From: Streptomyces aculeolatus
GTDB taxonomy: Bacteria > Actinomycetota > Actinomycetes > Streptomycetales > Streptomycetaceae
DNA length: 64,000 nucleotides
Reading direction: 5' to 3'
Assembly (NCBI RefSeq): GCF_020400605.1
Contig: NZ_JAINRD010000001.1
Coordinates: forward strand, 682,001-746,000
The notes under the pieces are model-generated. The model did no database searches and was not told the DNA's origin. It worked only from the letters and a program-made list of their open reading frames with translations. A program made the translations under genes and the position numbers. Positions 24,832-34,263 of the stretch are shown here, piece by piece (within the stretch, counting starts at the first letter, position 1; each line of letters starts with the position of its first letter).

Positions 24832-26331
24832 CTACCAGCTCGTGATCAGCAGGTGGTTCACCACCAGCGCCACCCCCGCCTGCGCCGCCAGCCAGGCCCG
24901 GTGGTCGCGCGCCGGGAGCAGGGCGGCGGCCGGCAGCAGCCAGAGCGTGAACGGCAGCCAGATCCGCTCCGTCTCCGCCTTGCTGAGCCCGGAGAGGTCC
25001 GCCGCCACCAGGCACGCCAGCGCGGCGACCGCCATCACGGCCGGGGCGTACGCGGAGGAGCGTCCGGCGCCGCGCGGCCAGGCGGTGCGTACAGCGCGGC
25101 GGGTGCCCGCCACCGCCGCCAGGCCCGCGCTGAGGGCCGCGACCGCCAGGTTCGCCCACACCCAGTAGCTGTACGGGCGCTCTCCGCCGAAGCCCTGGTA
25201 GTAGCGCTCGTGCAGCAGCGTGTACCCCTCCCACCACCAGAAGCCCGCCGCCGTGAAGACCACCGCGACCGGCAGCGCACCCAGCACCACCCACGGGACC
25301 ACCCGCAGCACGGCCACGCGCGGCCCGCCCCCCGGCTCCCCCCGCGGCCCACCCCCCGGCGCACCCCGCGCCGCGCACCACAGCACCGCCGCCATCGGCA
25401 GCACCAGCAGCGTCAGCCCGTACGACAGGTACACCGCCCACCCCAGCAGCAGCCCCGCACCCGCCGCCGCCACCGCGGGCCGCCGCACAGTGCGCGTCGC
25501 CGCGAGGGCCAGCAGCGCCAGGCCCCACGCGGCCACCGCCGCGAAGTAGCCGTCCGCCGACACCCCCGCCCAGACCGCCCACGGCCCCAGCACCAGGAAC
25601 GGCGCCGCGCGCCGCGTACGCTCCTCGCCGCCCAGCGCCCGCAGCGCCACCAGCACCGCGACCGCCGCGGAGCCGCCCACCGCGATGCAGAAGACCGCCG
25701 CCCACGCCCCGCCGTCCAGCCCCGCCCGGTCCAGGCCGACGAACGTGAGGACCGCGGCGGGCGGGTGGCCGGCGATGTGCGCGGGCCAGTTGTCGGGGGT
25801 CTGGATGAGGATGTGGTCGGTGAAGGTGCGTACGGCGTGCCCGAGGTCGGCGAAGCGGGCGACGGTCTCCGGCCGGGCGTACTCGTTCGTCCCCGTCAGC
25901 TGGCCGGCGACGCCGTCCTGCCAGCCGTCGACGAGCGCCAGGGACCAGATCCACGCCACGGCCGCCGCCCAGGCGGCGAGGAGCAGCCGCCGCCACGGCA
26001 GCCGGTCGGCGAGCCCGGGCCCGTACGCGACGACGGCGACGGCCACGGCAACAGCCGCGGGGGTGCCGGGGCCGTAGTGCGGCTCCCAGGCGGCGGACAG
26101 GGGCGGGAAGCGCACGTGCAGGATGTCGTCGCCGTTGACGGCCCGCCCGACGACGACGGCCGCGGCGATCGCCGCGGCGGCGAGGACGGCGGCGAGCAGG
26201 TCCCAGCGGCGGCCGGTGGCGTGGGCGGTGCGGGCGGACACGGGGGCGGCGGGGAGGAGGGGCGCGGGTGCGGCCGTTCCGGCTTCCGGTTCCGTACCCG
26301 CCGCGGGCGGTCCGGTGGGCGAGGAGGTCAC
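24832..26331 (-). CDS. Polytopic membrane protein, GT-C glycosyltransferase-like
   Basis: A 499-residue membrane protein with about 11-13 hydrophobic helices and large loops after helix 2 (FPPLSAAWEPHYGPGT and QLTGTNEYARPETVARF). The topology and the extracellular loops with conserved Asp, His and Tyr resemble GT-C fold polyprenyl-sugar transferases, but I cannot place it in a named family. GTG start at 26331. It is divergent from the molybdoenzyme gene, and the genes that follow include glycosyltransferases, so an envelope-glycan role is a reasonable guess. Confidence 0.7.
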   Translation of the reverse strand: MTSSPTGPPAAGTEPEAGTAAPAPLLPAAPVSARTAHATGRRWDLLAAVLAAAAIAAAVVVGRAVNGDDILHVRFPPLSAAWEPHYGPGTPAAVAVAVAVVAYGPGLADRLPWRRLLLAAWAAAVAWIWSLALVDGWQDGVAGQLTGTNEYARPETVARFADLGHAVRTFTDHILIQTPDNWPAHIAGHPPAAVLTFVGLDRAGLDGGAWAAVFCIAVGGSAAVAVLVALRALGGEERTRRAAPFLVLGPWAVWAGVSADGYFAAVAAWGLALLALAATRTVRRPAVAAAGAGLLLGWAVYLSYGLTLLVLPMAAVLWCAARGAPGGGPRGEPGGGPRVAVLRVVPWVVLGALPVAVVFTAAGFWWWEGYTLLHERYYQGFGGERPYSYWVWANLAVAALSAGLAAVAGTRRAVRTAWPRGAGRSSAYAPAVMAVAALACLVAADLSGLSKAETERIWLPFTLWLLPAAALLPARDHRAWLAAQAGVALVVNHLLITSW

Positions 26332-26444
26332 GTCGCCACGCTAGGCAGCCGCGGCCCGCCCGCGCCGGGAACGCGCGGCGACGTCACGCTTTCGTCAGGA
26401 GTCGGTGCGGGGATATGGGCGCATCCGCGGCCTACGGTCGGACC

Positions 26445-27746
26445 ATGCCCGCCGTACGCCCGCCGGAACCCCGCCCCGGCCCGCACCCCGACCCCGCCCC
26501 CGACACAGCCGCCGGCCCGGGGGGCACCCTCCCCCCGCCCGGCCCCTTCCGCCCCGCCTTCTGGCGCAGCCCGCTGCGCGGCCCGTGGTTCACCGCGCTC
26601 CTCGGCACGGTCCTGCTCGCCGGCCTCCCCCTGATGCTGCTGACCGGCCTCCTGTCGTACGCCGCCTACAACCCGGACCTCCCCGGCAACGACACCACCC
26701 CCGGCAAGGGCCTCCTCGGCTTCTACCTGTTCTCCTGGCCCACCGACCCCCACTGGCTCTACCGCCTCAACCAGGGCGTCCACGTCACCCTCGGCGTCGC
26801 CCTCGTCCCCGTCGTGCTGGCCAAGCTCTGGTCCGTCCTGCCCCGCCTCTTCGCCTGGCCGCCGCTGCGCTCCGCCCGGCACGCGCTGGAGCGCGCCTCG
26901 ACGCTGCTCCTCGTGGGCAGCGCGCTCTTCGAGTTCGCCACCGGCATCCTCAACATGCAGCTCTTCTACGTCTTCCCCGGCTCCTTCTACGCCCTCCACT
27001 TCTACGGCGCCTGGGTGTTCCTCGCCGCCCTCGCCGTCCACCTCGCCACCCGCGTCGGCAAGCTGCGCCGCGGGCTGCACGACCGGGGGATGGACGAGCT
27101 ACGGGCCACGGAACCCGCGCCGCCGACGATCACGCGGCGCGGGGCCGCGGCGCTGGTGGGCGCGGGGTCGCTGGGCCTGGTCGCGGTCACCGCGGGGCAG
27201 AGCATCGGCGGCCCGCTGCGCCGCACCGCACTCCTCGCACCGCACGGCGGCGCCGACCCGGGCGAGGGGCCGAACGGCTTCCAGATCAACAAGACCGCCG
27301 CCGCCCTCGGCATCGAGCCGGCCGACATCGGCGAGCGCTGGCGCCTGGTCGTACGGGCCGGGAGCGGCCCCCGCACGGTGTTCACCCGGGCGGAGCTGCT
27401 GGCGCTGCCGCAGCACACGGCGGCGTTGCCGATCGCGTGCGTCGAGGGGTGGTCGACGGACGACCAGATGTGGCGCGGGGTCCGGCTGGCGGACCTGGCG
27501 GCGCTGGTGGGCGCGGGGGAGTCGGACGGGGTGTTTGCGGAGTCGGCGCAGCAGAAGGGGGCGTTCCGGGCGGCGTCGCTGCGGGCCAACCAAGTACACG
27601 ATCCGCGGTCGTTGCTGGCGCTCCACGTCAACGGCGCGGTGCTGTCCCGGGACCACGGGTACCCGGCGCGGATCATCGTCCCGGCGAACCCCGGGGTGCA
27701 CAACACGAAGTGGGTCACCAGGCTGACGTTCGGAGAGCTGCCGTGA
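26445..27746 (+). CDS. Membrane-anchored molybdopterin oxidoreductase
   Basis: A 433-residue protein. The N-terminal half has four to five transmembrane helices with histidines placed as in cytochrome b561-type heme domains (NQGVHVTLG, YALHFYGAWVF). The C-terminal half (about 275-433) is an oxidoreductase molybdopterin-binding domain of the sulfite-oxidase/YedY type: ALPIACVEGWSTDDQMWRGVRL includes the molybdenum-ligating cysteine, and GYPARIIVPANPGVHNTKWV is a family hallmark. ATG at 26445 or 26415 are both possible. The next gene overlaps by 4 nt and is a membrane protein, likely its partner. Confidence 0.86.
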   Translation: MPAVRPPEPRPGPHPDPAPDTAAGPGGTLPPPGPFRPAFWRSPLRGPWFTALLGTVLLAGLPLMLLTGLLSYAAYNPDLPGNDTTPGKGLLGFYLFSWPTDPHWLYRLNQGVHVTLGVALVPVVLAKLWSVLPRLFAWPPLRSARHALERASTLLLVGSALFEFATGILNMQLFYVFPGSFYALHFYGAWVFLAALAVHLATRVGKLRRGLHDRGMDELRATEPAPPTITRRGAAALVGAGSLGLVAVTAGQSIGGPLRRTALLAPHGGADPGEGPNGFQINKTAAALGIEPADIGERWRLVVRAGSGPRTVFTRAELLALPQHTAALPIACVEGWSTDDQMWRGVRLADLAALVGAGESDGVFAESAQQKGAFRAASLRANQVHDPRSLLALHVNGAVLSRDHGYPARIIVPANPGVHNTKWVTRLTFGELP

Positions 27747-28420
27747 GCCCGGAGGGCCCGCGGGGCGGTTCGGACGGGGCCGGCAGGCCGGACGAGGCCG
27801 GCGGTTCGGACGGGGCCGGTGGGCCGGACAGCCCGGGCCGTGCGGGTGGTTCGGGCGAAACCGGCGAGCCGCGCGGTGCGGGCCCGGCACGCGGATCGCG
27901 TACGGAACGGGCCCCCGCGTCCGTACGCCGCCGCGCGTCCACGCGCGCGACCGTACGCCGCCTGCTCGCGCCCGGTCCGCTCCCCACCCTCGTCCTCCTC
28001 CTCGCCTCCTTCGCGCTCACCGGCTACGCCGGTGTCCGCCTCTTCGACAAGGACCCGCTGGGCGTCGCCCTGTGGCTGGCGGGAGCGGCGGTGCTGCACG
28101 ACCTGGCGCTGGTGCCCCTGTACTCGCTCGCCGACCGGGGCGCCCAGCGCGTACTGGGCCCGCGGCTGGTGAACTACGTGCGCTTCCCGGCAGTCGTCTC
28201 CGGGCTGCTGCTGCTCGTCTACTTCCCGCTCATCACCCGCCAGGTGGGCCGCTACGAGCGCGTCACCGCCCTGCCCGCCGACGCCTACCTCCACCGCTGG
28301 CTGCTGCTCACCGCCGCGCTGTTCGCGGCGTCCGCCCTGGTGCTCGCAGCGCGGCGAACCGCCGCCCGCCCGCGGTCCAGCGGTCGTCCTCCCGCCAGCG
28401 GCCCGCCGCCGCGTACCTGA
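27743..28420 (+). CDS. Membrane protein coupled to molybdoenzyme
   Basis: A 225-residue protein with a Gly/Asp/Pro-rich N-terminus of about 75 residues containing degenerate repeats of SDGAGG-type segments, followed by four hydrophobic helices (TLVLLLASFALTGYAGVRLF, GVALWLAGAAVLHDLALVPLY, PAVVSGLLLLVYFPLI, LLLTAALFAASALVLA). GTG start inside the stop of the molybdoenzyme gene (GTGA overlap). The 3' end overlaps the convergent methyltransferase gene by 113 bp. Family not recognised; it may be a heme or quinone subunit of the oxidoreductase. Confidence 0.72.
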   Translation: MSPEGPRGGSDGAGRPDEAGGSDGAGGPDSPGRAGGSGETGEPRGAGPARGSRTERAPASVRRRASTRATVRRLLAPGPLPTLVLLLASFALTGYAGVRLFDKDPLGVALWLAGAAVLHDLALVPLYSLADRGAQRVLGPRLVNYVRFPAVVSGLLLLVYFPLITRQVGRYERVTALPADAYLHRWLLLTAALFAASALVLAARRTAARPRSSGRPPASGPPPRT

Positions 28421-29417
28421 GCAGGGCGGGCAGCCCCACCCGGGCCCAGGGGAAGCCGTGGTGCGCGCGGTCGGGGCGGTGCGGCGCGGGGTGGCCGCGG
28501 GCCCCGTCCGTGACGTGGACGTGCACGCGCTCGTCCACGTCGTCGTCCGCGGCGACCTCCACGACCAGCCGCCCCCCGGGCCGCAGCAGCGCGGCGGCGC
28601 GGGCGAGGAGGGCGGCGGGGTCGCCGCCGATGCCGACGTTGCCGTCGATGAGCAGCGCGGTGCCCCAGCGGCCCTCGCCGGGCAGCGGCTCGAACACCGA
28701 CCGGCGCAGCACGGCGGCGCCCCGCGAACGGGCGTGCGCCACCGCCTCGGAGCTGACGTCGACGCCGAGCGCGGGACGCCCCAGCGCGGCGAGCGCCGCG
28801 ACGAGCCGCCCGGGGCCGCAGCCGATGTCCAGTACGGGTCCCGTGCACCGCCGCAGCACGGTCACGTCGCCGCCGTCGGGCACCCCGCACCAGCGCTCCA
28901 CTTCGAGCGGCAGCAGCCACCCGTCGCGCCGCCGCAGGAAGAGCGGACCGGCGCCGCTGCGCAGGGCCCGCGCGTAGGGGTCGGCGCGGTCCCAGTCGGC
29001 GTCGGGGGTGCCCGGGGCGGGCGGGAGCGCGGTGGTCCGGGGCGGGGGAGCCGTGGGCGGAGGTATGGGTTCCGGAGCGGCGGGCGCGGGCGGCGGGACG
29101 TCCGCCGGCCGGCCGACGCCGGGGCGGGGGTGGGCCGGCCGCGGGGGGACCGGGCGGGGGTCGGCCGGGTGGACGCGGGCCGGGCCGGGTGCGGAGGCGG
29201 TCGGGGGCGCGTCGTCCGGGGAGGCCGCCGGCTGCGCGGCGGGCCGGCCGGTGGGCGGCTGGGAGGCGCCGGGCCCGGCTGCCCCCGGCCGCGGCCCGGC
29301 CTGGGCGTCCTGCGTCCGCGCGACGGGCCGGAGTCCGGCCGGATCCGCATGCGTCGGCGTGCCGGGACCGGAGGGTGTTGCGGGATCGGACGGGCGGCGG
29401 GGCGGGGGCGACGTCAT
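28308..29417 (-). CDS. Class I SAM methyltransferase with long Pro-rich N-terminus
   Basis: A 369-residue protein. Residues 1-155 are low-complexity Pro/Ala/Gly sequence. The methyltransferase fold starts near residue 160 and shows the SAM motif LDIGCGPGRLVAALAALG, then ALGVDVSSEAVAHAR and LLRPGGRLVVEVA. Nothing resembles the arsenic methyltransferase ArsM cysteine set. The ATG overlaps the stop of the TIGR04282-like gene by 4 nt, so it belongs to that operon. The 3' end overlaps the convergent membrane protein gene by 113 bp. The N-terminal start may lie further downstream. Confidence 0.8.
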   Translation of the reverse strand: MTSPPPRRPSDPATPSGPGTPTHADPAGLRPVARTQDAQAGPRPGAAGPGASQPPTGRPAAQPAASPDDAPPTASAPGPARVHPADPRPVPPRPAHPRPGVGRPADVPPPAPAAPEPIPPPTAPPPRTTALPPAPGTPDADWDRADPYARALRSGAGPLFLRRRDGWLLPLEVERWCGVPDGGDVTVLRRCTGPVLDIGCGPGRLVAALAALGRPALGVDVSSEAVAHARSRGAAVLRRSVFEPLPGEGRWGTALLIDGNVGIGGDPAALLARAAALLRPGGRLVVEVAADDDVDERVHVHVTDGARGHPAPHRPDRAHHGFPWARVGLPALLRYAAAGRWREDDRWTAGGRRFAALRAPGRTPRTARR

Positions 29418-30166
29418 CCGGCGGCTCGGTCGAGTGCCGTGCTGCCGACTGCGGAGGTGTCCGCTGCCGTCGCGCTGCGCGGCGACGTGCCCGCAGCCGT
29501 GGCGTCGGCCCCGGTGCTGCCCGGCGCCCGGTCGCCGGCGCCCAGTCGGTGTGCCGTCGCGGCGAAGCGGCTGCCCGGGGCGGCCGCCGCGACCTCGGGG
29601 ACGTCCGCCGGGGTGTCCACGTCGCGCAGCGGCGGCAACTCCCGTACGCGCAGGCCCGCCTCGCGCAGCCTGCGGTGCTGGGCGGCGCCGGTGTGGGGTG
29701 TCGACATCGGTACGCCGCGCAGCAGTTCGGGGTCCGGCCGCGACAGGCCCAGCGCCCAGAAGCCGCCGTCCGGCGCCGGGCCGAGGTAGGCGTCGCAGGC
29801 CGACCAGGCGTCCGCGGCGAGGGCGGGTGCCAGCAGTCCTGCGGTGAGCTGCGGGGTGTCCATGCCGACGAGCAGCGCCGGGCCCGTACAGCCGCCGAAC
29901 GCGGCTGCCAGGCGCGCGTCGAGGCCGCCGGCGGCCTGCGGTACGACGGTGAAGCCGGGCGGCAGCCAGTCGCCGGGGGCGCCGTCGAGGACGAGCACGC
30001 GGCGCCGGGCGGGCAGGTCCCGTACGACGGCGAGGGTGTCGGCGAGGGCGGCCTCCGCGAGCTGCGCGGCTTCGGCGGGGCTGTACGCGGGGGTGAGCCG
30101 GGTCTTGACCCGGCCGGGCCGGGGCTCCTTGGCGATGACGAGCAGGGTGACGCCTCCGCCGCTCAC
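29414..30166 (-). CDS. DUF2064/TIGR04282-type glycosyltransferase
   Basis: A 250-residue protein of the GT-A-like DUF2064 family. Signatures are LLVIAKEPRPGRVKTRLTP at the N-terminus, LVGMDTPQLTAGLL (nucleotide-sugar DxD equivalent), AYLGPAPDGGFWALGL and MSTPHTGAAQHRRLREAGL. The TIGR04282 name refers to arsenosugar synthesis, but the domain is widespread and the neighbours do not show arsenic genes. GTG start at 30166 overlaps the GT2 stop by 4 nt. About 50 C-terminal residues are Ala/Thr-rich and probably disordered. Confidence 0.86.
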   Translation of the reverse strand: MSGGGVTLLVIAKEPRPGRVKTRLTPAYSPAEAAQLAEAALADTLAVVRDLPARRRVLVLDGAPGDWLPPGFTVVPQAAGGLDARLAAAFGGCTGPALLVGMDTPQLTAGLLAPALAADAWSACDAYLGPAPDGGFWALGLSRPDPELLRGVPMSTPHTGAAQHRRLREAGLRVRELPPLRDVDTPADVPEVAAAAPGSRFAATAHRLGAGDRAPGSTGADATAAGTSPRSATAADTSAVGSTALDRAAG

Positions 30167-30837
30167 CGCCCGGCCCCCGCGCCCGCCGGGGCGCCGCGCA
30201 GGACGCCGCTCATGTCGTGGACCGCCTGCCACGTCCCCCGCCACGTTCCGGTCACCTTCGACTTCCCCGTCCGCGGCGCGTACGGCACCGGCAGCTCCGC
30301 GATCCGCCACCCCGCGTCCGCCGCCCGTACCACCGTCTCCAGCGGGTACCCGCTGCGCCGGTCCGCCACCGCCAGGTCCAGCAGCGCCGCCCGCCGGGCG
30401 GCCCGCATCGGGCCCAGGTCGCGCAGCCGCACGCCCGTGCGGCGGTACAGCATCAGCCCCAGCGCGGCGTTGCCCGCGCGGGCGTGCAGGGGCCACGCGC
30501 CGCGCGCGGTCGGGCGGCGGCGGCCGAGGACGAGGTCCGCCGTACCCGCCGTGATCCGGCCGGTGAGCAGGGGCAGCAGGCCCGGGTCCAGGGAGCCGTC
30601 GCAGTCGCAGAAGCAGACCAGCTCGGCCGTGGCCGCCCGCAGGCCCGCCGCGCAGGCGGCGCCGAAGCCGCGCCGCGGCTCGTGCACGACGGTGGCGCCG
30701 AGTTCGCGGGCGAGGTCGCCGGAGCCGTCCGTGGAGCCGTTGTCCACCACGACCGCGCGCCAGCCGGCGGGGATACGGGCCAGCACCCACGGCAGCGCGG
30801 CGGCTTCGTCCAGACAGGGGAGTACGACGTCGGTCAT
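30163..30837 (-). CDS. Glycosyltransferase family 2, polyprenyl-phosphate type
   Basis: A 224-residue GT2. The core is VVLPCLDEAAALPWVLARIP, VVVDNGSTDGSGDLARELGA, VVHEPRRGFGAACAAGLRAA, CFCDCDGSLDPGLLPLL (D-x-D metal site) and LDLAVADRRSGYPLETVVRAADAGWRIAELPVPYAPRTGKSKVTGTW. This last portion, with GKSKVTGTWRGT, matches dolichyl/polyprenyl-phosphate sugar transferases. It heads the operon GT2 - DUF2064 - methyltransferase. ATG at 30837 with upstream ACGTCGGTC is taken; an in-frame start 14 codons earlier is unlikely. Confidence 0.87.
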   Translation of the reverse strand: MTDVVLPCLDEAAALPWVLARIPAGWRAVVVDNGSTDGSGDLARELGATVVHEPRRGFGAACAAGLRAATAELVCFCDCDGSLDPGLLPLLTGRITAGTADLVLGRRRPTARGAWPLHARAGNAALGLMLYRRTGVRLRDLGPMRAARRAALLDLAVADRRSGYPLETVVRAADAGWRIAELPVPYAPRTGKSKVTGTWRGTWQAVHDMSGVLRGAPAGAGAGR

Positions 30838-30960
30838 GGCCACCACCCTACGAGCGCAAAAGCCGCATAGCGGGCGCATGGTTCTTACGAATCACGGACG
30901 TCGGCCGCCGCCATCCGTTCGGCCCCCGCCCGCCGTCCCCGGCCGTGCCAGGCTGGCGCC

Positions 30961-31811
<851 letters not shown>

Positions 31812-31815
<4 letters not shown>

Positions 31816-33044
31816 ACGACATCCTCCTCATGGCCGCCTTCGCCTTCCTCGGCGCCGCCGTCGCCGGCGTCCTCGGCGCCATCGCCCTGCGCCTGCTGCG
31901 CAACCGCTCCCTCGTCGTCTCCGTCTCCGTCGTCGCCGCGACCGCCGTCACCGCGATGCTCCTGGGCACCCTCGCCGTCGCCCGGGAGATGTTCCTCTCC
32001 GGCCACGACCTGACCGTGGTCAGCATCGTGTGCCTCATGGCCGCCGTCGTCGCCCTCGCCACCGCCGTGCTGCTCGGCCGCTGGGTGGTCGCCCGCAGCA
32101 ACGCGCTGGCCGCCGCGACCCGCTCGTTCGGCCACGCCTTCGCCGAGGGCGGCTCCTTCGCGCCCCCCGCGGGCGGCGCGACCGCAGAACTCGCGGCGCT
32201 CAGCCGGGAGCTGGCGGCGACCGCCGAGCGGCTGGCGCAGTCGCGGCAGCGGGAGCGGGCGCTCGACGCCTCGCGGCGCGAGCTGGTCGCGTGGATCTCG
32301 CACGACCTGCGTACCCCCCTGGCCGGACTGCGTGCCATGGCGGAGGCGCTGGAGGACGGCATGGCCGCGGACCCCGGCCGCTACCACCGGCAGATCCGCG
32401 CCGAGACCGAGCGCCTCGACGCCATGGTCGGCGACCTCTTCGAACTCTCCCGCATCCACGCGGGCGCCCTCGCGCTCGCGCCCACCCGGATGTCGGTCCA
32501 CGACCTCGTCGGCGACGCGCTTGCGGGCGCGGACCCGCTGGCGCGCGAGCACGGCGTACGGCTCGTGGGCGAGCCGCCGGAGCCCGGGGCGGCGGTGCCG
32601 GTGGAGGTCGACGGCAAGGAGATGACCAGGGTGCTGGGCAACCTCCTGGTCAACGCCATCCGCCGCACGCCCGCGGACGGCACGGTCGCGGTGACCGTCG
32701 CCTTCCGCAAGCAGGAGCAGGACCGTGACCAGAACGGGGACCAGGGCCGGGACCAGGGCCGGGACCAGGACGGCGACCGGCACCGGGACGGCGACCGGCA
32801 CCGTGCGGCCGTCGTCGTCTCGGTCACCGACCAGTGCGGCGGCATCCCGGAGGAGGACCTGGCGCGGGTCTTCGACACGGGCTGGCGCGGCAACCACGCC
32901 CGAACGCCCGTGCCGCCCGCAGGGGCCGGGCTGGGGCTGGCGATCGTGCGGGGGATCGTCGAGGCGCACCGCGGGCGGGCGGAGGTGCGCAACGTGCCCG
33001 GCGGCTGCCGTTTCGAGGTCACCCTCCCCGCGGCCCACGGCTGA
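31812..33044 (+). CDS. Sensor histidine kinase
   Basis: A 410-residue kinase with two N-terminal hydrophobic pairs (about 7-25 and 35-90) and a short extracytoplasmic region, a dimerisation domain with H164 in ISHDLRTPLAGL, and HATPase_c with N box NLLVNAIRRTPADG, G1-like SVTDQCGGIPEEDL and G2 GAGLGLAIVRGIV. An insert rich in Asp, Gln, Arg and His (about residues 308-332) is coded by tandem repeats and sits between the N box and G1, the ATP-lid side. GTG start at 31812 is coupled to the response regulator. Confidence 0.92.
32736..32804 (+). repeat. Repeat-coded Asp/Gln/Arg insert in kinase
   Basis: A 12-bp unit (GGGACCAGGGCC-like) is followed by two 18-bp units (GACGGCGACCGGCACCGG-like) in frame. 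They encode QGRDQGRDQDGDRHRDGDRHR-type sequence. This segment is not part of the usual HATPase_c core and is a likely site of length variation. Confidence 0.75.
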
Positions 33045-33047
33045 CCG

Positions 33048-34094
33048 TCAGGGCGCCGCTCCCAGCGGCGCCTGGGCGAACTCCCTCACCCCCTCCGCGA
33101 ACCCCACCGCCGGCCGCCACCCCAGCTCCGCCCGCAGCCGCGCCGAGTCCGCCGTGATGTGCCGTACGTCCCCGAGCCGGTACTCGCCCGTCACGAGCGG
33201 CGCAGGCCCGCCGTAGGCCGCTGCCAGCGCGATGGCCAGCTCGCCGACAGTGTGCACGTCCCCGCTGCCGGTGTTGTACGCCGTGAGCACCTCCGCCGCC
33301 GCCTCGTCCCCGTACACCGCCTCCAGCGCCCGGACGTTGGCCTCCGCGACGTCCCGTACGTGGACGAAGTCCCGCCGCTGCGCCCCGTCCTCGTACACCC
33401 GCGGCGCCTCGCCCCGCGCCAGCGCGGAGCGGAAGAAGGAGGCGACGCCGGCGTACGGGGTGTCGCGGGGCATCCCGGGGCCGTAGACGTTGTGATAGCG
33501 CAGCGACACCGCACGCGCGCCGGTGACGCGCGCCCACACGCCCGCGACGTGCTCCTGCGCCAGCTTCGTCGCCGCGTACACGCTCCGCGGGTCCGCCGGC
33601 GCGTCCTCCGCCACCAGCCCCGGTGCCAACTCCGCGCCGCAGCGCGGGCACCGCGGCTCGAAGCGCCCGCCCGCGAGGTCCGCCGCCGCCCGCGGCAGGG
33701 GCCGTACGGTGCCGTGCGCGGGGCAGTCGTAGCGCCCTTCCCCGTACACGACCATCGACCCCGCCAGCACCAGCCGCCGCACCCCCGCCTCCGCCATCGC
33801 AGCGAGGAGCACGGCGGTGCCGAGGTCGTTGACGCCGACGTACGCGGGCGCGTCTGCGAAGTCCTCGGTGAGGCCGACCATCGCGGCCTGGTGGCAGACG
33901 GCGTCGGCCCCGGCGAGCGCCGCCGCGACGGCGTCGCGGTCGCGCACGTCGCCCCGCAGGTACGCGTCGCACGTACGACCGGGCGGCCCCGCGTCCCGTA
34001 CGTCCAGCACCACCACCTCGTGCCCCCGCTCCGCGAGGGCGGAGACCACGTGCGATCCGATGAACCCGGCGCCGCCGGTGACGAGTACGCGCAT
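33048..34094 (-). CDS. NAD-dependent nucleotide-sugar epimerase with zinc-ribbon-like insert
   Basis: A 348-residue extended short-chain dehydrogenase. Glycine motif GGAGFIG at residues 7-13, catalytic Y173 and K177 (SVYAATK) and the [11 protein letters not shown] segment match UDP-sugar 4-epimerases. Between residues 118 and 165 there is an insert with C124, H127, C149 and C152 (YDCPAH and CPRC) that looks like a small zinc ribbon and is not in GalE. The stop is 3 bp from the histidine kinase stop, convergent. The gene probably supplies a sugar to the envelope pathway encoded beside it. Confidence 0.87.
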   Translation of the reverse strand: MRVLVTGGAGFIGSHVVSALAERGHEVVVLDVRDAGPPGRTCDAYLRGDVRDRDAVAAALAGADAVCHQAAMVGLTEDFADAPAYVGVNDLGTAVLLAAMAEAGVRRLVLAGSMVVYGEGRYDCPAHGTVRPLPRAAADLAGGRFEPRCPRCGAELAPGLVAEDAPADPRSVYAATKLAQEHVAGVWARVTGARAVSLRYHNVYGPGMPRDTPYAGVASFFRSALARGEAPRVYEDGAQRRDFVHVRDVAEANVRALEAVYGDEAAAEVLTAYNTGSGDVHTVGELAIALAAAYGGPAPLVTGEYRLGDVRHITADSARLRAELGWRPAVGFAEGVREFAQAPLGAAP

Positions 34095-34239
34095 GGCGGC
34101 GAGCCTAGGGTCGCCGGCCGCGGCGGGCGGCCACTGCCACGCCCGCCGTCACACTCCGGTAATCACGTCCCGTAGGACCCAGCCCTATCCAGGAATCAAG
34201 GCAGATATTCTTACTCCTTCGAGCGATTGCTGCCGCTTT

Positions 34240-34262
34240 GCACCGAAGCCTAGCTTCGGTGC
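34240..34262 (+). promoter_or_regulatory. Perfect stem-loop next to eshA start codon
   Basis: GCACCGAAGC, loop CTA, GCTTCGGTGC: two perfect 10-bp arms spanning 34240-34262, ending one base before the ATG at 34264. There is no Shine-Dalgarno sequence between it and the ATG. It may be an RNA hairpin that hides the start codon, or a dyad-symmetric operator. A -10-like TATTCT is at 34206-34211. Confidence 0.8.
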
Positions 34263-34263
34263 C

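Noticed and set aside
29414..30166. Reading the DUF2064 protein as an arsenosugar enzyme
   Set aside because: The TIGR04282 name comes from one pathway. No arsenic methyltransferase, arsenite pump or ArsR is in the neighbourhood.
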